Positions 37,300-47,064 of a DNA stretch of 64,000 bases are shown here, in pieces; positions within the stretch are counted from its first letter, which is position 1; each line of letters opens with the position of its first letter. The notes below the pieces were generated by a model. It saw only the letters and a program-made list of their open reading frames with translations, was not told the origin of the DNA and searched no databases. This DNA comes from Loripinus fragilis (Eukaryota; Mollusca; Bivalvia; Lucinida; Lucinidae). The position numbers and the translations under genes are program-made. The stretch is taken from contig OZ026517.1 of assembly GCA_964019695.1 (NCBI GenBank), forward strand, positions 54,553,672-54,617,671. Reading direction: 5' to 3'.

Positions 37300-37465
37300 G
37301 TAAGTGGCATGTTTACCGTAATTGATCTTACATGGGCGTAGAGTTCTATTACGCTCGGTCCATAGTCATCCGCCAGTTTCAGGCTATTAATATGTTTTAA
37401 AGTTAATGTGTCACTTTGTAATAATTAGGAAGAAGCCTGATATATATGTTTTGATTGTGTATTGT

Positions 37466-37827
37466 TCACACTGGTAAATGTATACGTCTATTTAGTGGTA
37501 TTTAGGCGTATTGCCGGTACTTCATAAACATGCTATATGCTTAAAGGACTATTGAATTAGACCATTTTTAAGTATTCGGCATGCACATGGCGATTTATGT
37601 AAGCATTTAGGAATAGATTCGAGTACCGATCTGGATGATCGGTACTCGAATCTATTCCTTAAGCTGACATAAATCGCCATGCACAAAATGATTGAAGTCT
37701 ATAGTCCTTTAGGCATATGGCATGCTTTTCTATATAGTATTAACTCCAATATCTACCACTTCCGGTCTATGAAGTACCGGCAATACGCGTAAATACCACA
37801 AAATCGACGTATACATTTACCAGTGTG
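37466..37827. repeat. 362-bp foldback element
   Basis: The outer arms CACACTGGTAAATGTATACG and its complement close a nested palindrome whose core is 37577-37688 (for example GATTCGAGTACCGATC pairing with GATCGGTACTCGAATC). Both sides are flanked by TTGTT (37461-37465 and 37828-37832), a possible target-site duplication. No coding capacity. Confidence 0.85.
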
Positions 37828-38134
37828 TTGTTGGTATCCTTGGAACCACACTACGTTCGTTGGTGTACTGAAATAAAGCAATACAATAAGTTTTGCATAA
37901 TGGGAAGCTGTTAAATTAAGTATAAGCTTGGTCTTATTATAGCATAGGTGTTAATGTATTTATTATTGAATGTATTAAACGAATTGGTGAAACGCGAGGC
38001 TTGCTGAGCATTGATTGTATTTCAATAATACGAGACTTGTTTCATGTTTATTTGAACATATTTGAATTTCAATTTTTGCTGTTGCTTATATTCTGCTTTC
38101 TCATAAGCAACGGACGTGTCCCATATATGGTAAT

Positions 38135-38350
38135 ACAGTGATTTTTACCTGCACATCCTGCCTCTTTTACGCATAATTTTGCCTCTGGGATGCAACGGGG
38201 TTTTTTTTCCAGTGAGTCCCAGGATGCAATGGTTTTGCAGACTAGTCATAAAAAATAGTGTTCTGGACTCATAAGTTTGCTGTTGGACTCATTGATAAGG
38301 GAAACAGCGAGTCCCAGGACCCATGAGCCCAAAGTTGTAAATGAATCACT
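38135..38350 (+). repeat. TIR MITE, family M5 (copy 2)
   Basis: Inverted relative to the copy at 29.7 kb. Shared blocks include TACAGTGAT at the left, GATGCAACGG, GGGAAACAGCGAGTCCCAGG and AATGAATCACTGG at the right. Confidence 0.6.
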
Positions 38351-39345
38351 GGTGATATAGACAAATTAGCAATTTAATGCATAACCATGACATGGAGCCC
38401 CGAAATAACACACCTATTCCCCTTTTAATGTTTTAACAGCTAAAACGGGAGTATCTTTCATGAAAATGCGTATTCAAGTGTGAACTTTTCTTCAAAGTTT
38501 AGAGGAACATTCAGGTTATAATTCAAATCAAAACCAGTTCTATAAGCGCCTGTGTTTGCGTAACAACTGGGCTTTATAAGTTCTACCATGCAAAGGTCCA
38601 AATGGGTACTCCATGTATAAAATCTCTCTTGGAAGGATTATAAAAAAAATCCTCACAGCCGATTCAAGTTCTAAGACAATTTAAGCATACGTCGCCGATA
38701 AAACTGGTCACCAAATATTGCATTCCTGTATTTTACCTACAATGTAGTGTTGCCTTGGTAACTGTAAACCCTAAATACAAGCTGCTTCCAGAACGTAAAT
38801 ATCCAACTGAAATGCTTTAATTTCTAATAGAAAACACTTAAGTCATTTATAAGAGCTTCCAAGAAGAATACTTCATCTCTTCAAAAAAGAAAACTTCCGA
38901 GAACGATTCAAAACATTTAGTTTCAGACAGCATTTTTAAACGATTAAAATTTGATTACTCATCTTCAGAGATTGTTTGAAACCGGCAAATAAAGTTAAGA
39001 GCTATTTATATGGTGATTGTGTATTCGTGGGGGGGGGGTCAGTTTTACCTGTGTAAATTAATCATTTCAACATATAATGCGAAATAAATGTGAAACAACA
39101 ATTTAAAATTTGTTTAAATAAACATGAAACACCTCTTGTACAAGACCATGAATGTTAGACTCTATTTATAATATGGGGCTAAATTTATTTTGAAATCATG
39201 TTGTTTGGTGTGAAAGCTAAGATTTAACACAACGTTTTATGGACGTCATTGCATGACATTACTAAATATTTAAGTGGTTTATCGACTTTAATACATGGTT
39301 TTATATCACTCCTACTGGTGATTATTTATTTTCTTTTATTTTCAG
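38351..39345. other. Presumed intron or promoter of the ankyrin gene
   Basis: No coding exon was found. The stretch ends in a pyrimidine-rich acceptor (tattttcttttattttcag) at 39345, 26 bp before the start codon of the next gene. A G run lies at about 39030. Confidence 0.4.
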
Positions 39346-39371
39346 TACTTTAGCGATAGCAACTTTGCTAA

Positions 39372-41270
39372 ATGGATTTGAACACAAACAACGAGCAAAA
39401 CAAGTACATTATAAAGCTTTTTCGTGGTCTTATTACAAAGGATCCAAATGTCATTGATGAGATTTCAGCTATTTACCAGAACACGCCAACATTGTTAACA
39501 AGGCGTCTTGAATTCCATTGTAGATGTATATTTGATTATGAAAATACAGATTGTGCTTGTCAGTTAGACCATGAACTCTTTACTTATGTATCGGAAGACC
39601 GCGTAGATACAGAGAAATTTGAAACTATTTTAGCAAGCTTAGAAGCTGGGGAATGCTGTCACCACGATGACATACGTGATGAAGGCGAGGAAGCAGTTGG
39701 ACCACGTCCAACCTCTGTTCAACTAATTCATGCTGCAGCGGTGATGGGTTGTATTCCAGCGCTAGAGACATTATTAAAACTGTCTGAGAAAGAGCCAACA
39801 TTTGATGACACCATAGATTCGTTGAATGCATCGCCACTCCATTTAGCAATACTGTTCAAGCAAAGGCAAAGCATTGAAACTATTTTAGAATCGGGGCGAG
39901 ATAAGCTTGAAGCATATTATAGCTGTAGTTTTAGCTATGCGCGAAGAAACACAATAAATCCCACCGTAATTAACTCCGCATGTATGTCAGTAATGAAACT
40001 GTGCATGTTGTTGAATGATTTTACAACAGCGCAAAGCATCCTTCAGCAGGGTTCGCTTCACGCTGCCTGGATAATAGATGCGTTGACTTGTGATTCTGAA
40101 AAGTTTAAAAACCTGATATTATCTCACGTTAGTGACCCATTTTTGATCCAGGGCTCAGACCATGAAGTTGAAATGATAATAAGACTTGCCATTAAATATG
40201 GTGACATTTATCTAGTTACAAAATTTCTTGAGAGAGGGAAGACTAAGAAATGTTCCAATACAACTTTTGTTACCATGTCTTGGATACTTTTGGCGATAAT
40301 TTATGATCAACCAGAAATACTTAAACTACTTTTGAAATTAAAAGTGACCATTCCAAAATACATTATCAAATCCTATAACCTTCTTGATATCGCAAACTGT
40401 CTTGGCCACAGTGAGTGTTCAGATATTCTGGATTGTTATGGAATAGAAGAGACAAAGCACAGACAAGACTCGCCATTTATAGTCATGTTTAAAATTGCAA
40501 GAATACTGCGTCAACCTGAGATCGCTGATATTTTATTGCAAAAGGTATGGTTGAGGAAGCCAGTGCCTCAGAGAAAGGAACAATGTAAAAGTCTTGTCGT
40601 TGATCCAGAAACCTACAAACATGGATATGGTCTGAGGACATTGCTAGATATATATGGTGATATTGAAGTCAAAGGATCAGACGGTCTCACTCCTTTAGCA
40701 CTAGCGATGAAACACAGTGCAAGTCCTCGAGCTATACTTGATGTGTTGTACTTCAACCCAATTCTTACAGGCTTAAAGGAAAATGTGTGCACACCTCAAA
40801 CAGAAGAAAATTTATTCGACAGGTCGAATGTAAAACACATTACAACATTAGCTCTTACAATTGAGAGGGATTTAAAGACGACTTGGAAACAAAAATGGGC
40901 CTTATGCTATCCAGGATTAAGAACTTACGAAGGCTCCCTAGCTGTTCTACTTCTTGAATGTGGCTATGATATAAGAGGCGATACACTTGTACGATCCTCC
41001 TATACACATCTCCTGAAAGGGGACTGCAAATCCGCAAGGGAAAGAGAAATTAGGAAAAAGATATTAGACAAAATTGACAGGGAGTTGTATCATCCAAAGC
41101 CTTTGAAGGATTGTTGCCGAATATTTTTAAGAAGGAAGTATCCAGGAAGCCTGCTACACATGATTGCTAAAAAAGTTCTGATGCCTAATCACGTTAAAGA
41201 CTTTATTCTGATGGAGTCTAGACTGAAACAAAGATATGATGACAACTTTTCTGTTGTGTTTATTGAATAG
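39372..41270 (+). CDS. Ankyrin-repeat and SOCS-box-like protein, 632 aa
   Basis: A single open frame in one exon after an acceptor at 39345; the ATG at 39372 is the first in frame in that exon. Degenerate ankyrin repeats are visible around residues 114-142 (VQLIHAAAVMGCIPALETLL), 150-175 (ASPLHLAILFKQRQSIETIL), 290-345 and 435-462 (GSDGLTPLALAMKHS). Residues 575-615 (PKPLKDCCRIFLRRKYPGS then LLHMIAKKVLMPNHVKDFIL) follow the SOCS-box pattern: P-x-x-L-x-x-x-C-R, a basic arginine stretch, and a closing P-x-x-L/V-K-x-F/Y-I/L-L. ASB proteins use ankyrin repeats to hold a substrate and the SOCS box to dock Elongin B/C and Cullin 5, so the likely role is substrate adaptor of a Cullin-RING ubiquitin ligase in the cytosol. 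No signal peptide or membrane segment. From codon 448 onward the gene is copied in tandem just downstream. Family assignment is by eye; the Cullin-box half is weak. Confidence 0.8.
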   Translation: MDLNTNNEQNKYIIKLFRGLITKDPNVIDEISAIYQNTPTLLTRRLEFHCRCIFDYENTDCACQLDHELFTYVSEDRVDTEKFETILASLEAGECCHHDDIRDEGEEAVGPRPTSVQLIHAAAVMGCIPALETLLKLSEKEPTFDDTIDSLNASPLHLAILFKQRQSIETILESGRDKLEAYYSCSFSYARRNTINPTVINSACMSVMKLCMLLNDFTTAQSILQQGSLHAAWIIDALTCDSEKFKNLILSHVSDPFLIQGSDHEVEMIIRLAIKYGDIYLVTKFLERGKTKKCSNTTFVTMSWILLAIIYDQPEILKLLLKLKVTIPKYIIKSYNLLDIANCLGHSECSDILDCYGIEETKHRQDSPFIVMFKIARILRQPEIADILLQKVWLRKPVPQRKEQCKSLVVDPETYKHGYGLRTLLDIYGDIEVKGSDGLTPLALAMKHSASPRAILDVLYFNPILTGLKENVCTPQTEENLFDRSNVKHITTLALTIERDLKTTWKQKWALCYPGLRTYEGSLAVLLLECGYDIRGDTLVRSSYTHLLKGDCKSAREREIRKKILDKIDRELYHPKPLKDCCRIFLRRKYPGSLLHMIAKKVLMPNHVKDFILMESRLKQRYDDNFSVVFIE

Positions 41271-41436
41271 GATATGTGGAATACTAAGCAAGCCAGTTAC
41301 CCAGAAATATATAAAAAGTGTAAACTTATGGAATGACTTGTATGTTCCAGTGCTCATTGATTTAATTTTGATGGTTGCTCCAATTTTTGATACGGTGCTG
41401 TGTTTGGTCCTTGGTTTGATGTTTGGCATCAGTTAG

Positions 41437-41720
41437 GAGGCTTCCATGCGAGCTAAACATTTTGTGTGTGCCAGATATGGCACTAGTAAAATGCATTTAA
41501 GCACCCCCTCCCAAACCCAACACCTGGGTGGCTTAGGCTGCTGTTGGTTCTTATGCAGTTGTTATGTTGTTGATTCATTGATTAATGCTGCTCCCATTCT
41601 TTGTGGAGGATCCTGTTCTTTGTGGAGGATCCAGTGTTTTGTCCTTGTTTTTGTTATACATTACTTCGTGTCCTTTCTAGTTTTGCAATCATTTTGTCGA
41701 GGAGAAGATTAATTGTCTTT
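41437..41720 (+). mobile_element. Naiad-like family-2 3' end fragment next to the ankyrin gene
   Basis: About 170 bp after the ankyrin stop the sequence enters a block (GAGGCTTCCATGCGAGCTAA, then GTGGCTTAGGCTGCTGTTGG, then TGTTGATTCATTG) also found at 55.2 kb and inverted at 56.3-56.7 kb. It parallels the 3' UTR of the main Naiad family in order (TTAGGGGTCTTTCATGCAAA there). The fragment is cut by the tandem duplication junction at 41720/41721. Confidence 0.6.
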
Positions 41721-42727
41721 ACAGTGCAAGTCCTCGAGCTATACTTGATGTGTTGTACTTCAACCCAATTCTTACAGGCTTAAAGGAAAATGTGTGCACA
41801 CCTCAAACAGAAGAAAATTTATTCGACAGGTCGAATGTAAAACACATTACAACATTAGCTCTTACAATTGAGAGGGATTTAAAGACGACTTGGAAACAAA
41901 AATGGGCCTTATGCTATCCAGGATTAAGAACTTACGAAGGCTCCCTAGCTGTTCTACTTCTTGAATGTGGCTATGATATAAGAGGCGATACACTTGTACG
42001 ATCCTCCTATACACATCTCCTGAAAGGGGACTGCAAATCCGCAAGGGAAAGAGAAATTAGGAAAAAGATATTAGACAAAATTGACAGGGAGTTGTATCAT
42101 CCAAAGCCTTTGAAGGATTGTTGCCGAATATTTTTAAGAAGGAAGTATCCAGGAAGCCTGCTACACATGATTGCTAAAAAAGTTCTGATGCCTAATCACG
42201 TTAAAGACTTTATTCTGATGGAGTCTAGACTGAAACAAAGATATGATGACAACTTTTCTGTTGTGTTTATTGAATAGGATATGTGGAATACTAAGCAAGC
42301 CAGTTACCCAGAAATATATAAAAAGTGTAAACTTATGGAATGACTTGTATGTTCCAGTGCTCATTGATTTAATTTTGATGGTTGCTCCAATTTTTGATAC
42401 GGTGCTGTGTTTGGTCCTTGGTTTGATGTTTGGCATCAGTTAGGAGGCTTCCATGCGAGCTAAACATTTTGTGTGTGCCAGATATGGCACTAGTAAAATG
42501 CATTTAAGCACCCCCTCCCAAACCCAACACCTGGGTGGCTTAGGCTGCTGTTGGTTCTTATGCAGTTGTTATGTTGTTGATTCATTGATTAATGCTGCTC
42601 CCATTCTTTGTGGAGGATCCTGTTCTTTGTGGAGGATCCAGTGTTTTGTCCTTGTTTTTGTTATACATTACTTCGTGTCCTTTCTAGTTTTGCAATCATT
42701 TTGTCGAGGAGAAGATTAATTGTCTTT
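41721..42727 (+). repeat. Second copy of a 1007-bp tandem duplication
   Basis: Bases 40714-41720 (codon 448 of the ankyrin gene through part of the Naiad-like fragment) are repeated head to tail as 41721-42727. All open frames in the unit recur at exactly 1007 bp spacing with identical translations. The left junction (TCTTT then ACAGTGC) and the right exit (TCTTT then ACGAGG) share only AC, so the breakpoint has 2-bp microhomology. Confidence 0.95.
41723..42277 (+). pseudogene. Duplicated SOCS-box tail of the ankyrin protein
   Basis: The copy encodes the last 184 or so residues of the ankyrin protein unchanged, from SASPRAILDVL to the same stop, including the SOCS-box-like segment. It has no start of its own other than an internal ATG at 41750, no promoter or acceptor that I can see, and it lies behind the first copy's stop codon. 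A translated product would be a 175-residue fragment with the SOCS box but no ankyrin domain. The absence of any difference means the event is very recent or an assembly artefact. Confidence 0.75.
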
Positions 42728-42840
42728 ACGAGGTGTGTGACTGTTGGTGTTCTGTGTCTCTTCGTCGCGGTGCCGCGGGTTAGTTTGCCATGTGTGATCA
42801 TGGTATTTCCTGATGTTATGAAGCAGACCGAGACATGATA
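42444..42840 (+). mobile_element. Naiad-like family-2 3' end, continuing past the duplication
   Basis: The second copy of the fragment runs on past 42727 into GTTGGTGTTCTGTGTCTCTT and ATCATGGTATTTCCTGATG, matching the distal 3' end at 55.5 kb (TTAGTGTTCTGTTTCTC and GTGGTATTTCCTGG). This shows that the un-duplicated element originally extended to about 42840. Confidence 0.6.
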
Positions 42841-43074
42841 TCTATGTGTCTGTCATGCTTCGAAGGCGGCATAAAAAGCAACCTAAAACCAAACAGTAGA
42901 CGGGGGTAAAATTAAAAACCGAAAATGCTTTTATATGCTTAAGAGAACATTCTGGTTTAATAAATGTCAGTTCAAGAAAATACAAACTCAATTACAATAT
43001 ATTTATTTAGATAGAAATTGGACCATTATGGAAACATTATCACGCATCTCCGATATTTTCTGGAGATGAGCCAG

Positions 43075-43215
43075 TTTACGAGAAATTGATACTTATTGTA
43101 TAAGCGAGCAGCGAAGGCTCAGACGAGCCTGCGCAAATGCGCAGTCTCGTCAGAGCCTTCACTGCTCGCAGATACAAAGTATGGATAAGGATAAAGGCTG
43201 GTGCCAATATTCACG
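43075..43215 (+). repeat. Repeat family M4 with palindromic core
   Basis: The core pairs AGCGAAGGCTCAGACGAGCC with its near complement GTCTCGTCAGAGCCTTCACT around TGCGCAAATGCGCA, followed by TACAAAGTATGGATAAGG. Confidence 0.6.
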
Positions 43216-43363
43216 CATCTATCCCCACTAGGTAGCTGAGAATGCATGTATTAGTAATGACTTTTCCCGAATGCTCGTGAGCTGCATTTTCAGGCCTCCA
43301 GATAAGAGTGCTTAATTGATTTCTTTTTTGAATTTGGGGGCGAAGTGGCTCATATAAGAACAA

Positions 43364-44248
43364 GGCTACCAGTGTCATAAACTTCGCAAAACCTTTTCTA
43401 AATGTTATTGACGATACTATGATTTGATATCTAAATTCCAAATTGGACTTAAATCTCTCTTGCGCCAAGGACTTTTGGAACCTGAATTCTATGGTGACTT
43501 GATGTATAAATTGAAGAAGATTGTTGGCCCTAATAATTTTTCAGCGCAGTTCATTAAAATAATTTCCCATTATAAAAAGATTGGCTATATCATTAATGTA
43601 TTGCAGCAGACATCATGCTTGGTGGTCAATCCAATCACGGTTGGCAACTTTGCTTTCCTCTTCAATTGCACGCCGGTGGGTCGGACTTCAGACTCTATGA
43701 CGATTCCGACTTAAAGACTTATCTGTTGATGAGATGGTAGGGGCCTGGTGCTTTGGCTGTTGTCAGGTCCACCGGGGTTTACCTGTTGGATTTCTTTTGC
43801 TTGGGTATTCAGTTTTATTTACTGTTGAGTCCTTATCTTTGCTTTATTTCCTTTTTATATCTTGATTTATATGTTCTAGGAGATGATGCATTGATAAGTT
43901 AGGGGTCTTTCATGCAAACCAAACATATATGTGTCTTGATCCACATCTGAACTAAGGGTGAGGTTGGTGTGCCGTTAGACCGGTTTAAGCCCTCCATTGG
44001 AATATTTTTACTGGCCGTTCCGTGGCGGTGCTTCTTTTGTGGATCATTTTTGTTATTTCTGTATTGATTTGTTATGCTTTCATGCACGTCTGTTAGTTGA
44101 TGCCTTGTGGTCACCTGCTGGGTTGTGCTGACCCCTTGACTCTCTTTTGTGATGTCTAATTGTGACGTTGTCACTTTCCCATTAGTATCCTGGGTCATGT
44201 GTGGTGCTTGATTGTATCGATTCCTGATCTTTGCCCTCTTTCTTACTT
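43364..44248 (+). mobile_element. Naiad copy 3, 3' part, plus strand
   Basis: The 5' breakpoint near 43364 is inside the RT thumb region. The C-terminal 96 codons (43424-43714, from ISKFQIGLKSLLRQGLLEPE to SDSMTIPT then TAA) are open and the 3' UTR follows to about 44248. It is clearly more diverged than copies 1 and 2, with internal small deletions before 43424, and lies in the opposite orientation. It is a dead 5'-truncated insertion, not a gene. Confidence 0.85.
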
Positions 44249-44324
44249 TATTTTCTTTTTTGATGGCAAAATTGAGTAGAAGCCGGCATCCATGCTAATT
44301 ATGTTTATATATGTGTAGGAAACA

Positions 44325-44490
44325 CAATAGGGGTGGCTGCCAAAAATAGTGAGTATGATCAGGAAATACCACAATCACACACTGCAGACAACCCCGTGGC
44401 ACCACGAGGAAGAGCCGCTTAACCATCACGAAGTCTGGAAATGTCCCTGGGACTCAGAATTAGGTCAAATGTCAACTGGGTTCAAAATAA
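44325..44490 (+). repeat. GGGGTGG repeat interrupted by a Naiad-like tip
   Basis: The order AGGGGTGGCTGCCAA then AAGTCTGGAAATGTCC then AATTAGGTCAAATGTCAACT matches the repeat at 2.95 and 9.9 kb, but about 87 bp (44343-44430, starting AAATAGTGAGTATGATCAGG) are inserted between CCAA and AAGTCTGG. The insert matches the 3' tip of the family-2 element at 56.28 kb. Confidence 0.65.
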
Positions 44491-44828
44491 CAAGGTATTA
44501 GACAAACCACTCCTTTCTATGTTATCTCCCGCCTATATAACATCCATTTAATTCACTGACACTATCCAGGATGTACTTAAGATACTTGTTGCATGTATTA
44601 CATGACCTAGACAACAATTGAGCGTATGTCCGTGCAATGTTAAAGGACATTTAAGAGCAAATTTCGCAAAAGAAAAGTATTCAATGTTAATGTTGCAATT
44701 TTTATAGGTGTCATACCAATCTAACAATACAAAATTATCAAAAACTGCATGTGAATGGTTTAGAAGTCATGCATGGTGATATTAATAGTGTAACTACAGG
44801 CCATGTCAGGATTAAAGGTTTCTTAAGT

Positions 44829-45825
44829 GGGGACACCCTAAAACGCTGAATTTTCTGCTGAATTCAGCAACTTGCTGATCAGCTAAAATACCCTAAAACG
44901 CTGAACTGCTGATTTGCTGATTTTTAAGTAATATGTTTTGAACTTTGTTATGCATAATTATTTGAAGACTTTATGTTTTTTGAATGTTTATCCATGTATT
45001 AAATTAGTACTTTGATGATAAAATTGCGTTTTGTTTTTAATTTTTCTGTGGTTCGTCGGTCAATATTAATTATTGTTTCTTTGTAGTTTAAAAGTCTTTC
45101 AATTTATTCAAGCGAAACTTTGTTGATTGATCATTGAAAACAAATTGATGAATTGATTGGATAACTATGATTTTTTGTTTGTTTTCACTTAAGGTACAGC
45201 AAATGAAACCCTTGATAACAGGGTCCAATAAAGTTTTGCATTATAGAATTAACTGACCAATCCAATGAATTAATTAATTGTAACAATTTACATATTCTTT
45301 TATGAGACGCATTATGAGATTTCCAACCATGCGATATATGCACCCAACAAAGCCTGCTCAGATCAGCATGCGCACATGCTAATCTGGAAAGAGATTTTGC
45401 TAGTCGCTTGAATGTTTTATGACTGTCCAGGTACACGCCGAATAACATTAGGAGTTTCTAAGCTTCAAAATGGGCTGCACTGGCTCGTAGCTGCACTGGC
45501 TCGTAAGAGTCAACATTTGTAAAAATGTCATGATACTTTAGTACTTATCGCATATGCGCAAAACCCAAGAGGCCCTAGTTTGTGTTGCTCCGGCTTACTT
45601 TAAGCTAGAGACCTATATCTTCGTCTCAATTATAATGAACTTTAATACCACCGACTGCTCAGGTGAGCTTGCACATTTGCGCAGGCTCACCTGAGCAATC
45701 ACTGTTCGAAAATGCGATAGGCGTCAAATCTTCCGAATACACATGATTACTCCCTTATCAATTCGGTATCAATGCATTAATTTAAAGCTAGAGACCTATA
45801 TTTTCGTCTCAATTATAATGAACTT
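44829..45825 (+). repeat. Left arm of a large inverted repeat
   Basis: It begins GGGGACACCCTAAAACGCTG and matches, inverted, the arm ending at 54489. The first about 460 bp pair with 54020-54489 and the rest with 52646-53145. The end contains CCCTAAAACGCTGAA twice and the small palindromes CTGCTGAATTCAGCA and GCTGATCAGC. A family M1 element (about 45308-45540) is part of both arms, so it was present before the arms were copied. Confidence 0.85.
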
Positions 45826-45965
45826 TAATACTACCGACTGCTCAGGTGAGCTTGCACATTTGCGCAGGCTCACCTGAGCAATCACTGTTCGAAAATGCGA
45901 TAGGCGTCAAATCTTCCGAATACACATGCTTACTCAGTTATCAATTCGGTAGCAATAAATCGCCT
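45600..45965 (+). repeat. 183-bp tandem duplication within the left arm
   Basis: Units 45600-45782 and 45783-45965 share AAGCTAGAGACCTATAT, TGCTCAGGTGAGCTTGCAC and CGAATACACATG at 183 bp spacing with a few differences. Each contains the palindrome TGCTCAGGTGAGC/GCTCACCTGAGCA. The right arm has one full unit and the start of a second. Confidence 0.8.
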
Positions 45966-46008
45966 GCTTTTGCTCGATTATCTACTTCAACAAGCAAATT
46001 CAGAGAAT

Positions 46009-47064
46009 TTATGTCCCCCGCCACAAGGTACCCACTATCCATTCACTTTGACAGTAAAAATGCCAGAAAAATGGCTAAGTTCGACTAGCGGAAAAAGTGA
46101 TAAAAAGTAATCTGAGGATTATATCCAAACCACATGCATATCTTCAGACCATGTCCAAAACAACTGTGAAGTTGCGCACACAAGGTACCCACTATCTTTT
46201 CACTTTGATAGTAAAAACACTTAAAAATGACTAAGTTCAAATTGCAAAAAAAGTGACAAAAAATAATCTCAGGATAATATCCAAACCACATGCATATCTT
46301 CAGATCATGACAAAAACATCTGTAAAGTTTCAAAAGAATCGGCATAAAACTGTAGGAGGAGTTGCGCACACAAGGTACCCAGTATCCATTAACTTTGACA
46401 GTAAAAACGCCAGAAAAATGCCTAAGTTAAAATAGCAGAAAAAGTGATAAAAAATAATTTGAGGATTATATCCAAACCACATGCATATCTTCAGACCATG
46501 TCCAAAACACCTGTGAAGTTTCAAAAGAATCAATATAAAACTGTAGGAGGAGATGCGCACACAAGGTACCCACTATCCATTCACTTTGATAGTAAAAATG
46601 TCAGAAAAATGGCTAAGTTCAACTGGCGGAAAAAGTGTTAAAAAATAATCTGAGGAATATATCCAAACCACATGCATATCTTCAGACCATGTACAAAACA
46701 CCTGTGAAGTTTCAAAAGAATCGATATAAAACTGTAGGAGGAGTTGCGCACACAAGGTACCCACTATCTTTTCACTTTGATAGTAAAAACGCCTAAAAAT
46801 GACTAAGTTCAAATTGCGAAAAAAGTGACAAAAAATAATCTCAGGATAATATCCAAACCACATGCATATCTTCAGACCATGACTAAAACATCTGTAAAGT
46901 TTCGAAAGAATCGGCATAAAACTGTAGGAGGAGTTGCGCACACAAGGTACCTACTATATTAGGGGGACGGAAGGACGGAAGGACGGAAGGACGGAAGGAC
47001 GGAAGGACGGAATGCCGAAAACTATGTCCCTCCGCTTTTCTTCGAAAAGGCGGGGGACAATAAA
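46009..47064. mobile_element. TIR element filled with a 190-bp satellite
   Basis: The ends TTATGTCCCCCGCC (46009) and GGCGGGGGACAATAA (47049) are inverted. Between them five units of about 190 bp begin with AAGGTACCCACTATCCATTC near 46026, 46183, 46373, 46565 and 46756, with a partial unit at 46945. The first unit lacks about 33 bp. A (GGACGGAA)n minisatellite fills 46965-47012. The open frames here on both strands follow the satellite period and are not genes. Confidence 0.8.

Noticed and set aside
41750..42277. A separate 175-aa gene
   Set aside because: It is an identical copy of the ankyrin gene tail without its own start context.
46020..46960. CRISPR-like regular repeats
   Set aside because: Units of 190 bp adjoin without unique spacers and the genome is animal; this is a satellite.
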